DNA of 44,606 nt, from positions 1 through 44,606 of the forward strand of contig JAIKXN010000118.1 of assembly GCA_024684055.1 (NCBI GenBank), written 5' to 3'. Position numbers and translations under genes: made by a program. Shown here piece by piece: positions 1 through 8,299 of this stretch. The notes under the pieces were generated by a model, which saw only the letters and a list, made by a program, of their open reading frames with translations, made no database searches and was not told the DNA's origin. Position 1 is the stretch's first letter; each line of letters starts with the position of its first letter. The DNA comes from Lachnospiraceae bacterium. GTDB taxonomy: Bacteria > Bacillota > Clostridia > Lachnospirales > Lachnospiraceae.

Positions 1-135
1 GTTTGAAAAGAGAAGCGTTTAGGGTATTATTCCAAATGTTGTCAATTCAAAATCTTATGGCAAAAGAATAAAAATCATGTATAATGGGAAAAGAAAGACA
101 AGCGCTCAGGGTGCTTGATTTGAAAGGAGAATCCC

Positions 136-429
136 ATGGAACCCATACAAAGCATTGATGCGGAAGACGATCAGTTCGCATATCGTTACGATACCCAACT
201 TCTGATAGACAGAAGAGACAAGGATCTTGATGAGGATGAAATATCCGATTACATTACAACCCATTTCGAAGGCAATTCGCTTATTGCCGCAGGAGATGAA
301 GATCTTATAAAGATTCATTTTCATACGAACGAACCCTGGAAGATACTTGAATACTGCAACACTGTCGGAGAGATTTATGATATTGTTGTAGAAGACATGA
401 TCAGACAGGCAGACGGCCTTCAGGGATAA
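136..429 (+). CDS. Stand-alone FakA/DAK-type middle-domain protein (small)
   Basis: A 97-residue protein that resembles the domain following the DhaL-like kinase domain in FakA/YloV-type fatty acid kinases (often annotated 'kinase to dihydroxyacetone kinase'). The resemblance is in the run YRYDTQLLID, then a GDEDLIKIHFHTNEP stretch near residues 53-68, then an EYC..VGEIYDIVVEDM segment. No kinase domain is encoded beside it, so it cannot phosphorylate by itself. It may bind a lipid or protein partner, but that is inference. The start follows an AAAGGAGA ribosome binding site, and a strong terminator follows, so it is probably monocistronic. The family call rests on motif recall only. Confidence 0.6.
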   Translation: MEPIQSIDAEDDQFAYRYDTQLLIDRRDKDLDEDEISDYITTHFEGNSLIAAGDEDLIKIHFHTNEPWKILEYCNTVGEIYDIVVEDMIRQADGLQG

Positions 430-445
430 ATAACGAATTTCGTAA

Positions 446-508
446 CCCTCTTTGCTTTTAAGGTCCCCGGTGTTAAGGCGGACAGAAAAGCGAGAGGGTC
501 TTTTTTTT
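446..508 (+). terminator. Rho-independent terminator after the FakA-like gene
   Basis: CCCTC at 446-450 and the following TTGCTTTT pair with AAAAGCGAGAGGG (about 486-498). A small inner GTCC/GGAC stem sits in the loop, and eight T residues follow at 501-508. Confidence 0.8.
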
Positions 509-631
509 GTTTTATTCGGTATTTTCCGGGAGGAAAAAGAAGGACTTTGGTTTTAACGGTAAGATTGAATTCAGGGCTTTAATGAAGTAAAATAAAAAGA
601 AGAGGGAATTCTGTGAAAGGGTGGTAAAAAT

Positions 632-1525
632 ATGGATTACAGCAGATATGAAATTTACGATTTCGATAACCTGAGTGCTTTTAACATGTCTACCGGATGG
701 AAAGAAAGAAGTTATAAGACTCACTGGCACTCATACGGCGAAATACTTGTAGTGGGACCGGGAAAACCCAACAAGTATTCCATAGAGAGAAATATCTATG
801 ATCTGTCCGAAGGCGATATAGTGATTGTTTGGCCGACCAAAATGCACGGGATCATCGATGCCGACAGAGCGAAAGCACTGGTCATTCAGTTCAGCAACAA
901 TTTTATAAATTCGCTTCATGATCTGAGGCGTATCATGAACCTTTACAGGAATCTGCATATCATCAAAAAAAGCGCACACCCCGAACTTGCGGAAAAACTT
1001 CTTGCGTATACGGACAGAATGAAAGAAACCTTTTTTGCCGAAGATCCGACCAACAGGGAAATACAATGCTGCATGCTTCTTATGGAATTTATGCTTACTC
1101 TTGAAGAATACAAGGGCGAGCTTATTTCGGATATAGATGAGGAAGAAAAACTCAATATCAACGCGGATGTTACCAAACGAATGGTAATGGTTACGGATTA
1201 TATTAAAAACAATCTCACGTCAGATGATCTTTCACAGGCTGCCATGGCTGAGATGGCAGGTATTAGCAGGGATTATTTTTCGAGAATTTTCAAGAATGTC
1301 ACGGGACTTAATTACAACAAGTGGATGAATACCATAAGACTCGAGAAAGCCTGTGAACTTTTGTCGGAAGACGGAAGGACGCTTACGGAAGTGGCAATGC
1401 TTTCCGGATTTAAGAGCATACCGAGTTTTAACAGGGTGTTCAGGGAAGAAAAAGGAATGTCACCCGGTGAATACAGAACTCTTTTTGCGGGTAATGTCAA
1501 ACAGGATCCCGATAACAAAATATAA
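632..1525 (+). CDS. AraC family transcriptional regulator
   Basis: A 297-residue regulator. The N-terminal half is cupin-like (HWHSYGEILVV near residues 31-41; the loop EGDIVIVWPTKMHGI), which usually binds a sugar or other small ligand. The last 100 or so residues form the two helix-turn-helix units of AraC/XylS, including AAMAEMAGISRDYFSRIF and the signature LSGFKSIPSFNRVFREEKGMSPGEYR. It sits about 100 bp upstream of a GH10 xylanase in the same direction, so control of xylan or xylo-oligosaccharide use is the natural inference. The start follows a GGGTGG site. Confidence 0.9.
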   Translation: MDYSRYEIYDFDNLSAFNMSTGWKERSYKTHWHSYGEILVVGPGKPNKYSIERNIYDLSEGDIVIVWPTKMHGIIDADRAKALVIQFSNNFINSLHDLRRIMNLYRNLHIIKKSAHPELAEKLLAYTDRMKETFFAEDPTNREIQCCMLLMEFMLTLEEYKGELISDIDEEEKLNINADVTKRMVMVTDYIKNNLTSDDLSQAAMAEMAGISRDYFSRIFKNVTGLNYNKWMNTIRLEKACELLSEDGRTLTEVAMLSGFKSIPSFNRVFREEKGMSPGEYRTLFAGNVKQDPDNKI

Positions 1526-1622
1526 CTTTTGCAAAGTCGAAATATAAGAAGAACTTTAAAATGAGATAAATATAGAATATAAGAGTACCGAAAATTGGTG
1601 AAACTTATATCGGAGGGTTCAA

Positions 1623-2822
1623 ATGGATTTATCTCACAGAAAAGTCAGTAAAAATATTCAGTTTAAAGATGCAGCGGGAAACATTCTCGCAAACACGGAA
1701 ATAAAAATAAAGCAGACCAATCATGAATTTCTTTTCGGATGCGGCGCTTTTGATTTTATGCCCTACGTAATGAAAGGCGAGGAGAATTTTAAGCAGATAA
1801 CCGAAAGCTGGCTTGAAATTTTCAACTATGCAACTCTTCCTTTTTACTGGGGTAATTTCGAACGTGAAGAAGGAAAGCCGGATACCGAAGTATTGATGAA
1901 AACGGCGCAGTACCTTAACTCCAAAAATGTTAAGGTTAAAGGTCATCCTCTTTGCTGGCATACAGTATGTGCGGACTGGCTCATGAAATACGACAATGCA
2001 ACGATCCTGCAAAAGCAGCTTGAACGCATTGACAGAGAAGTAGGCGGATTTAAGGGCGTGATCGACATGTGGGATGTAATTAACGAAGTGGTGATAATGC
2101 CCATATTCGATAAGTATGACAATGCGATTACAAGGATCTGCAAGGAAAAGGGCAGAGTCGGACTCATTAAAGAGGTATTCGACAGAGCGTATTCCAACAA
2201 TCCCGATGCGGTTCTTCTGCTTAACGATTTCAACACATCGATTAATTACGAAATTCTTATCGACGGATGTTTAAACGCGGGTGTTCCCATAAGTGCGATA
2301 GGTATTCAGTCACATCAGCATCAGGGATACTGGGGTAATGAGAAAGTTTACGAAGTTCTTGAGAGATTCTCTCAGTTCGGACTCCCCATTCATTTCACGG
2401 AGAATACTCTTATTTCCGGCGATATAATGCCTGCGCATATCGTGGATCTTAACGACTGGCAGGTTGATGAGTGGCCTTCCACTCCCGAAGGAGAGGCAAG
2501 ACAGGCAAAGGAAATCGAAGAGATGTACAGGATCCTTTTTGAGAATCCTCTTGTTCAGGCAATCACCACATGGGATTTCAAGGACGGTGCATGGCTTAAG
2601 GCTCCGAGTGGCTATTTAAGACTCGACAATTCAAAGAAACCATCGTTTGAGATGTTAAAAGATCTTGTGAAAAATGAATGGTGGACTGATACTTCCGTTA
2701 AGACCGATGAAATGGGCTTTGCAAAGGTTGAAGCATTCAAGGGCGAATATGAGGTAACCGCAGGCGAAAGAAGCGTTAAAGCCAATCTTACGGACAGCAA
2801 GAATATGCTCATTGAATTCTAA
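1623..2822 (+). CDS. Endo-1,4-beta-xylanase, GH10, without signal peptide
   Basis: A 399-residue glycoside hydrolase family 10 protein that should cleave beta-1,4-xylosidic bonds. Conserved GH10 features are visible: GHPLCWHT near residue 107, the acid/base Glu155 in WDVINEVV, IGIQSHQHQG near 227 and the nucleophile Glu260 in HFTEN, then TTWDFKDGAW. The usual TELD motif at the nucleophile is TENT here. No signal peptide or lipobox is present, so it is probably cytosolic and acts on imported xylo-oligosaccharides. A small beta-rich segment precedes the barrel and another (about 355-399) follows it. The start has a GGAGGG site seven bases upstream. An AraC regulator precedes it and a terminator follows. 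Confidence 0.9.
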   Translation: MDLSHRKVSKNIQFKDAAGNILANTEIKIKQTNHEFLFGCGAFDFMPYVMKGEENFKQITESWLEIFNYATLPFYWGNFEREEGKPDTEVLMKTAQYLNSKNVKVKGHPLCWHTVCADWLMKYDNATILQKQLERIDREVGGFKGVIDMWDVINEVVIMPIFDKYDNAITRICKEKGRVGLIKEVFDRAYSNNPDAVLLLNDFNTSINYEILIDGCLNAGVPISAIGIQSHQHQGYWGNEKVYEVLERFSQFGLPIHFTENTLISGDIMPAHIVDLNDWQVDEWPSTPEGEARQAKEIEEMYRILFENPLVQAITTWDFKDGAWLKAPSGYLRLDNSKKPSFEMLKDLVKNEWWTDTSVKTDEMGFAKVEAFKGEYEVTAGERSVKANLTDSKNMLIEF

Positions 2823-2865
2823 AAATTTCCGAAAAGAAATCTGACGGAATTAATGTTTATATTAC

Positions 2866-2902
2866 GGCACTTTTGAAGGAAACTCCAAAGGTGCCTTTTT
2901 TT
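2866..2902 (+). terminator. Terminator after the xylanase
   Basis: GGCAC (2866-2870) pairs with GTGCC (2891-2895). The stem extends inward through TTTTGAAG/CTCCAAAG with G-U pairs, and seven T residues follow. Confidence 0.8.
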
Positions 2903-2944
2903 GAAAAAAATACTTTGTTTTCGTGTATTCATCGTTTCCGTTTG

Positions 2945-2973
2945 TTTACATTAAAAAACACTCAAGTTATAAT
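2945..2973 (+). promoter_or_regulatory. Sigma-A promoter for the nicotinamidase-like gene
   Basis: TTTACA at 2945-2950, a 17-base spacer, and a perfect TATAAT at 2968-2973, placed about 40 bp before the start codon of the cysteine hydrolase. It may also drive the EAL and DUF1538 genes downstream. Confidence 0.75.
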
Positions 2974-3010
2974 ATAAATGTTGGATTAAAGCGTTATATG
3001 GAGAAAAAAT

Positions 3011-3511
3011 ATGAAAACATTAATAGTGGTTGACATGCAGAACGATTTTATTGAAGGAATGCTCGGAACACCCGAGGCGGTTGAGATCGTAGATAATGTC
3101 AAAAAGAAGATCAAAGAATATAAAGACAGGGGAGATCGTATCATCTTTACCAGGGATACACATCAGGAAAACTATCTTTCCACAAATGAGGGAAAGCATC
3201 TTCCGATCCCTCACTGCATTGAAAATACCGAAGGCTGGGAACTGGCTGACGGGATTTATGTGGAAGGCTGTGACATTGTTAACAAGCCTTCGTTCGGATA
3301 TACGGGCTGGAAGGATTATGATTTTGATGAAATTGAAATTGTCGGTCTTTGCACTGATATCTGCGTGGTTTCCAATGCACTTGTATTAAAAGCGCTTTTC
3401 CCGGAAATTAAAATCTCGGTCGATGCAAAGTGCTGTGCCGGCGTTACTCCCCAGGGACATGATGCCGCACTTACGACCATGAATATGTGTCAGATTGAAG
3501 TTTTAAGATAA
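3011..3511 (+). CDS. Cysteine hydrolase, isochorismatase/nicotinamidase family
   Basis: A 166-residue protein of the isochorismatase-like hydrolase fold. The catalytic triad is readable as Asp8 (VVDMQNDF), Lys92 (NKPSFG) and Cys118 (CTDICVVSN). The metal-binding set of nicotinamidases is suggested by Asp49 and His51 (RDTH) and His68 (IPHC). It probably deamidates nicotinamide to nicotinate in the NAD salvage pathway, although other small amidases share this plan. The start follows a TATGGAGA site. The EAL gene begins 18 bases after its stop, so the two may be co-transcribed. Confidence 0.82.
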   Translation: MKTLIVVDMQNDFIEGMLGTPEAVEIVDNVKKKIKEYKDRGDRIIFTRDTHQENYLSTNEGKHLPIPHCIENTEGWELADGIYVEGCDIVNKPSFGYTGWKDYDFDEIEIVGLCTDICVVSNALVLKALFPEIKISVDAKCCAGVTPQGHDAALTTMNMCQIEVLR

Positions 3512-3529
3512 ACCGTTTGAGGGCAAAAA

Positions 3530-5707
3530 ATGAGTAAAAACAAAAAGTCCAAAAGAAAAAGACTTGGCAGCCACAGAATATGGATCACGTTGCTGTTTTG
3601 TCTGATCGTTACGATCATTGCGAATATATTTATTGTTTTCTTCGCAAGTTCGTTTGCGTCATATATGATGAATACCAAAATAGTCGACCAGTATGAAGCG
3701 GCTTCGTATATGGCAAAACTGTATGAAAATTCCGATGATGAAGAAGGTGCTGTCGAACTGTTAAAAGAAGACGATAAGACATTTTTTATCATGGATAAAC
3801 ATGGCAATATTCTTTATCAGAACGGCGAAAATACCATGGGAACGACAAGCGGCAAAATGGAAATCAGTGTTTTTAACAATGGTTTCTTTACCAAAGAAGA
3901 GACTATCAGGGTATATGTTGATAAAGTAACCGAAGGTTTCCTTGAACCGAACGAAGACGGAGAGATTTCAATCGATTTCGGCAAGATTCTTGCATTTGCC
4001 CAGAATGTCCCGAAGGATTCAAATATTAAAGTGGACATAAAGAGAACTTCGGTTGAAATGCCGATATGGCTTGCGATCGAAGTAAAAAACGGAACGCAGA
4101 TCTTTTATTCCAAAGCCGCATTTACGGTTTCGCTTTCGGACATTACATTTATCGCTACTTTTGCACTTGCCGGAGCGGCGCTTGTATTCTGCGTGCTCAT
4201 CCTTATGCTTGCGAATATGATTTCAACGCTTATCAGTCAGCGTAAAATGAGAAAGATATTTTACCATGATCATGTTACGCGCGGTCATAACTGGATGTGG
4301 TTTATGAAAGAAACCGAGGCGATTCTTAAGAAGAGGAAGACAAGGCAGATCAGATTCGCCGTAATTGATATAGTTTTTGTAAAATACAGAAATTACTGTT
4401 CATGCCATTCGATCGCAGACGGTGAGCAGATGCTGATCAAGATCGATAAGATACTGAAACAGAACATGAGATTCAACGAGGTTACCGCGCACTATGGTTC
4501 CGCCAACTTCTGTGCCATGCTTGTATGCAAAGACGATGCGGAACTCAAGCAGAGAATTGAATTCATAATGGATCAGCTGCAAAAGATAGATAACGAGCAC
4601 AGGATTTCTTATCATGTGGGTGTTTATGCCATTGAGCCGATCAAAGACAAAAACGGAAAGTTTATAAAGAAAAACGAAGAAGATATTGATATCGAAGAAT
4701 ATTACAACAATGCATGTACTGCCAGATCGACTATCATTGAGGATGATACCGAAATAGCTTTCTTTGATGAGAATCTTCTTAAAGAACAAAAGTGGATCGA
4801 TACCGTAATGGATAATTTCGACAAAGCCATAGAAAATGAGGAATTTGTCGTTTACTATCAGCCGAAATTTAATCCCAAGAACGATGAATTAAGCGGTGTT
4901 GAAGCACTTATAAGATGGGATTCTCCGGAGTTTGGGTTTAAAGCACCCGGCTCGTTTATTCCCATACTTGAGCAAAACGGAGCGATCCCCGAAATCGACC
5001 ATTACATGATAACTCATGTGGCCAGGGACCAGAAAAAATGGCTTGATGAGGGATATCACTGCGTACCTGCTTCGGTTAATGTTTCGAGAGCACACTTTAT
5101 CGAAAACGATCTTGCAATGCAGATCAAAGAAGCGGTAGACAAAGAAGGATGTCCGTATCATCTTATTGAAATCGAACTTACCGAGAGTGCATTCTTTGAT
5201 GACAAGAATGCAATGCTTGATACGATAAAGAAATTAAAAGAGATCGGCTTCATGGTTTCCATGGACGATTTCGGCTCAGGCTATTCATCTCTCAATTCGC
5301 TCAAGGATATGCCGCTTGATGTGCTTAAACTTGATGCGGGATTCTTCAGCGGAAGCGAAGATGATGAGAGAGGCGAGATAGTGGTTTCCGAAGCTTTGAG
5401 GCTTGCCAGAAATCTTAAAATGATCACTGTTGCCGAAGGAGTTGAACACCGCGAGCAGGTTGATTTCCTTGCGAAGCACGGCTGCGATATGATCCAGGGG
5501 TATATTTATGCAAAGCCCATGCCGGGCGATGAATATGTACATGTGATGAAGAAGACTGAAGCTTCTTTGGAAGAAACAGCTGATTCCGAAACTAATGAAG
5601 CAGCAGGAGAAGCCTCCCAAAAAGAAACTTTGAATGGGGAAGTGATAAGCTCCGAGGCTTCTGAAGAAATTATTAACGAAGATACTCAAAACCAATCCGC
5701 GGAATGA
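3530..5707 (+). CDS. Membrane EAL-domain c-di-GMP phosphodiesterase with degenerate GGDEF
   Basis: A 725-residue protein. A membrane segment at about 17-42 is followed by a roughly 160-residue extracytoplasmic sensor region and a second membrane segment at 203-232. A GGDEF-like domain (about 240-410) has HYGSANF at 321-327 where RYGGDEF should be, so it is not expected to make c-di-GMP. The EAL domain (about 425-670) keeps EAL at 458-460, ELTES, MDDFGSGYSSL, LKLD and VAEGVE, so phosphodiesterase activity is likely. The last 50 residues are acidic and low complexity. Its TGA stop overlaps the ATG of the DUF1538 permease, indicating translational coupling. Confidence 0.88.
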   Translation: MSKNKKSKRKRLGSHRIWITLLFCLIVTIIANIFIVFFASSFASYMMNTKIVDQYEAASYMAKLYENSDDEEGAVELLKEDDKTFFIMDKHGNILYQNGENTMGTTSGKMEISVFNNGFFTKEETIRVYVDKVTEGFLEPNEDGEISIDFGKILAFAQNVPKDSNIKVDIKRTSVEMPIWLAIEVKNGTQIFYSKAAFTVSLSDITFIATFALAGAALVFCVLILMLANMISTLISQRKMRKIFYHDHVTRGHNWMWFMKETEAILKKRKTRQIRFAVIDIVFVKYRNYCSCHSIADGEQMLIKIDKILKQNMRFNEVTAHYGSANFCAMLVCKDDAELKQRIEFIMDQLQKIDNEHRISYHVGVYAIEPIKDKNGKFIKKNEEDIDIEEYYNNACTARSTIIEDDTEIAFFDENLLKEQKWIDTVMDNFDKAIENEEFVVYYQPKFNPKNDELSGVEALIRWDSPEFGFKAPGSFIPILEQNGAIPEIDHYMITHVARDQKKWLDEGYHCVPASVNVSRAHFIENDLAMQIKEAVDKEGCPYHLIEIELTESAFFDDKNAMLDTIKKLKEIGFMVSMDDFGSGYSSLNSLKDMPLDVLKLDAGFFSGSEDDERGEIVVSEALRLARNLKMITVAEGVEHREQVDFLAKHGCDMIQGYIYAKPMPGDEYVHVMKKTEASLEETADSETNEAAGEASQKETLNGEVISSEASEEIINEDTQNQSAE

Positions 5708-7251
5708 AAACAGCATTAATAGCAAAGATAAAAGAATCCGTCACATCCGTAATGCCTGTGACGATTCTTGTTTTAATCGCATATTTTACGCCATTTGTGT
5801 CGATTGAAAAAGAGGAACTTGTTCTCTTTCTTGTTTCGACGGTTTTTCTTGTACTCGGAATAGCTTTATTTAATAACGGTGCCGACCTTGCAATGACACC
5901 GATGGGTTCAAGAATAGGTACCGGTCTTATGAAATCCGGAAGACTCGGTATCCTTCTTCCCGTGGCTTTTCTGATGGGACTTTTTATTACGATCGCAGAA
6001 CCTGATCTGTCGGTACTGGCAAATCAGGTCGGAAATGTTATCAATCCGAGAGTTTTGACTGTAACGATCGGAATAGGTGTCGGAAGCTTTCTGCTCCTCG
6101 GCGTTTCGAAAATTGTATTCAATCTGGATCACACTCAGATTCTTATGTTGTTTTATATGTTTGTTTTTGCTTTTACCGCGCTGGTTTTCGAAAGAGGCAA
6201 AAACACGCTTCTTCCGCTTTGCTTTGATGCCGGAGGCGTTACAACGGGACCTGTTACCGTTCCGTTTATCATGGCGCTCGGAGTCGGAATTTCAAGAAGT
6301 GTCGGCGGCAGGAAAGCACAGGAAAACAGCTTTGGCCTTGTGGCGCTCTGCTCTGTGGGACCGATTCTCGCGATGCTTGTCTTATCTTTATTTTCCCAAG
6401 GAAGTATTTCTTATACAATACCGGATTTCTCGGTAAGCGGCAGCATTCCGGGCTTTATTGCCGGTATTATTATTCACACGGTTAAGGAAGTTTTTCTTGC
6501 ACTTGCCTTAATTGTTATCTTTTTCCTTATCCTTCAGGTTACAGTGCTTAAAATGAGCAGGCTGAGACTTATCAGGATCTTCGCAGGTATTATTTATACA
6601 TTTACGGGACTTGTAATGTTCCTTTCGGCCGTAAGCGTCGGCTACATGAGCGTCGGCTACAAGATCGGAGTTGAACTTGCTTCAACTGATAAAACCGCCG
6701 TTATCATATTCGCATTTGTTCTCGGAATGGTAACGGTGCTTGCTGAACCGGCAATTCACGTCCTCAATAACCAGGTAGAAGAAGTCACAAACGGAAACGT
6801 TAAGAAAATACATATGATGACGGCTTTGTCGTTTGGTGTCGGAATATCGGTCGGACTTTCGGTATTAAGAGCGTATTTCGGATTTTCGCTTCTTTATTAC
6901 CTGATTCCCGGATATCTTTTATCCCTCGGGCTCTCATTCTTTGTTCCGAGACTCTATACTGCGATTGCGTTTGATTCCGGCGGTGTGGCCAGCGGTCCAC
7001 TTACTTCGGGATTTGTGCTTCCTATGGTGATCGGTGCCTGCAGCGTTTTTAAAAGCGAAAATGAGATACTTGAATTTGCCTTCGGTATAGTCGCAATGGT
7101 GGCAATGACGCCGCTTATAGCGATTCAGCTTCTCGGTTTCAGAGCCATAGTGGCCAAGAAAGCGAGAGATTCAATGAGCATGAAGAGAATATTCTCTTCG
7201 GATGACAATATCGTCGTCAATTTTGACTGGTCAGACAAAGGAATAGGATGA
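5704..7251 (+). CDS. DUF1538 family integral membrane permease, internally duplicated
   Basis: A 515-residue, highly hydrophobic protein with about 12 membrane segments. It consists of two related halves. GADLAMTPMGSRIG, AEPDLSVLANQV and FDAGGVTTGPVT (near residues 59, 98 and 175) recur as VGYKIG, AEPAIHVLNNQV and FDSGGVASGPLT (near 318, 346 and 422). This matches the two-repeat layout of the DUF1538 permease family, whose substrate I do not know. The start codon overlaps the stop of the EAL gene. Two PII-like genes follow (the first after 24 bases), which points to control of a transport step by nucleotide-binding PII-like proteins. A short charged tail follows the last helix. Confidence 0.82.
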   Translation: MKTALIAKIKESVTSVMPVTILVLIAYFTPFVSIEKEELVLFLVSTVFLVLGIALFNNGADLAMTPMGSRIGTGLMKSGRLGILLPVAFLMGLFITIAEPDLSVLANQVGNVINPRVLTVTIGIGVGSFLLLGVSKIVFNLDHTQILMLFYMFVFAFTALVFERGKNTLLPLCFDAGGVTTGPVTVPFIMALGVGISRSVGGRKAQENSFGLVALCSVGPILAMLVLSLFSQGSISYTIPDFSVSGSIPGFIAGIIIHTVKEVFLALALIVIFFLILQVTVLKMSRLRLIRIFAGIIYTFTGLVMFLSAVSVGYMSVGYKIGVELASTDKTAVIIFAFVLGMVTVLAEPAIHVLNNQVEEVTNGNVKKIHMMTALSFGVGISVGLSVLRAYFGFSLLYYLIPGYLLSLGLSFFVPRLYTAIAFDSGGVASGPLTSGFVLPMVIGACSVFKSENEILEFAFGIVAMVAMTPLIAIQLLGFRAIVAKKARDSMSMKRIFSSDDNIVVNFDWSDKGIG

Positions 7252-7275
7252 TAAAAGGAAAGGAGAAGCACTTAA

Positions 7276-7650
7276 ATGGAAAAAAGTAACGAAAACGTGG
7301 CTCCGGTAAGGCTTGAGATGCTTGTCACGATAATTCCTAGAAAAAAAGAAGATTATTATCTCGATCTGCTTCAGTCTTTCGATGTTAACATCCAGACAGG
7401 TGTATTGGCGGAAGGAACGGCGGAAGCGACGATGCTCGAAGTTCTGGGCATGTCGGACAGCGAAAAGGCTGTTATTTTCAGCATAGTAAGGGAAGACAGG
7501 CTTGAGGAGATAGAAGAGGTGCTTGAAAAGAAATTTTACACAATTAAAGGCGGAAAGGGCGTTGCGGTCTCCATACCGCTAAGCAGCGTATTTGGAGTAA
7601 CTTCTTACGGGTTTATGATAAATGAGATGCCCGGAAGAAATACCAATTGA
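7276..7650 (+). CDS. PII-like regulatory protein 1
   Basis: A 124-residue protein with the alternating strand-helix pattern of the GlnB/PII-like superfamily: VRLEMLVTIIPRKKEDYYLDLLQS at the start, AVIFSIVREDRLEEIEEVLEKKF in the middle and GGKGVAVSIPLSSVFG near the end. The typical GlnB uridylylation site is not evident. It sits directly behind the DUF1538 permease and is probably co-transcribed. By analogy with GlnK-AmtB it may gate the permease in response to a nucleotide or metabolite, which is inference. Confidence 0.7.
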   Translation: MEKSNENVAPVRLEMLVTIIPRKKEDYYLDLLQSFDVNIQTGVLAEGTAEATMLEVLGMSDSEKAVIFSIVREDRLEEIEEVLEKKFYTIKGGKGVAVSIPLSSVFGVTSYGFMINEMPGRNTN

Positions 7651-7671
7651 CACCTCAAAGAAGAGAAAGAA

Positions 7672-7719
7672 AGATAAAAGATAAAAAAGATAAAAGATAA
7701 AGAAGATAAAAGATAATGT
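7672..7719 (+). repeat. Three tandem 16-bp AGATAAAAGATAAARA units
   Basis: Units at 7672-7687, 7688-7703 and 7704-7719 are nearly identical. They lie in the 198-bp gap between the two PII-like genes. The rest of the gap is also purine rich with no other visible element before the GGAAGGAT ribosome site of the next gene. Confidence 0.75.
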
Positions 7720-7848
7720 AAGATGAATAAAAAACACAAGCAGAAAAGATATACCGATATGTCGCCTGAAAAGAGATAAAACAGCAGTGAAACTGAAAGA
7801 ATGAATTAATGATATGTCGGGACAAAATTTTATGGAAGGATACCGGTT

Positions 7849-8160
7849 ATGAAGAATTCGGATTATCAGATGATAATATGCATAGTTAATGAAGGTTACT
7901 CACAGGTGGTTATGGAGGCAGCCAAAGAAGCGGGTGCCGGAGGAGGAACCGTCATTCACGGAAGAGGAACTGCGAATAAGGAAGCCGAAAAAATGTTCGG
8001 AATAGTCATTCAGCCTGACAAGGAAATCGTACTTATCATTGTCAAAAATGCGATCAGAGACAAAATTCTGGAGGCTGTCAACAAGGAAACCGGACTTGAA
8101 ACGGCCGGAGGCGGCATCGCATTCTCTTTGCCGGTCGACAGAACAATAGGATTATCATAA
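7849..8160 (+). CDS. PII-like regulatory protein 2
   Basis: A 103-residue protein closer to canonical PII than its neighbour. QMIICIVNEGYSQVVMEAA is the first strand-helix unit, GGGTVIHGRGTAN (residues 32-44) is the T-loop region, and EIVLIIVKNAIRDKILEAV with GGGIAFSLPVDRTIGL closes the fold. Its association with a DUF1538 permease in the same operon suggests that the two PII-like proteins work on that transporter. The start follows GGAAGGATACCGGTT. A bidirectional terminator closes the transcription unit. Confidence 0.75.
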   Translation: MKNSDYQMIICIVNEGYSQVVMEAAKEAGAGGGTVIHGRGTANKEAEKMFGIVIQPDKEIVLIIVKNAIRDKILEAVNKETGLETAGGGIAFSLPVDRTIGLS

Positions 8161-8246
8161 TAGGCTGAATTAAAGCAAAAGATATAAAAGTTAAATCAGG
8201 ATTTAACATTAGAAATGAACGAAAACGATGAAAAATTAATCAAAAA

Positions 8247-8274
8247 AATAGGAAATGCGATTGCATTTCCTATT
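8247..8274. terminator. Bidirectional terminator between PII-like gene and aldolase
   Basis: A perfect 12-bp stem AATAGGAAATGC / GCATTTCCTATT around a GATT loop, with an A-tract to the left and a T-tract to the right. It can terminate both converging transcription units. Confidence 0.88.
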
Positions 8275-8299
8275 TTTCTTATATGGTTTTAAAACTTTA

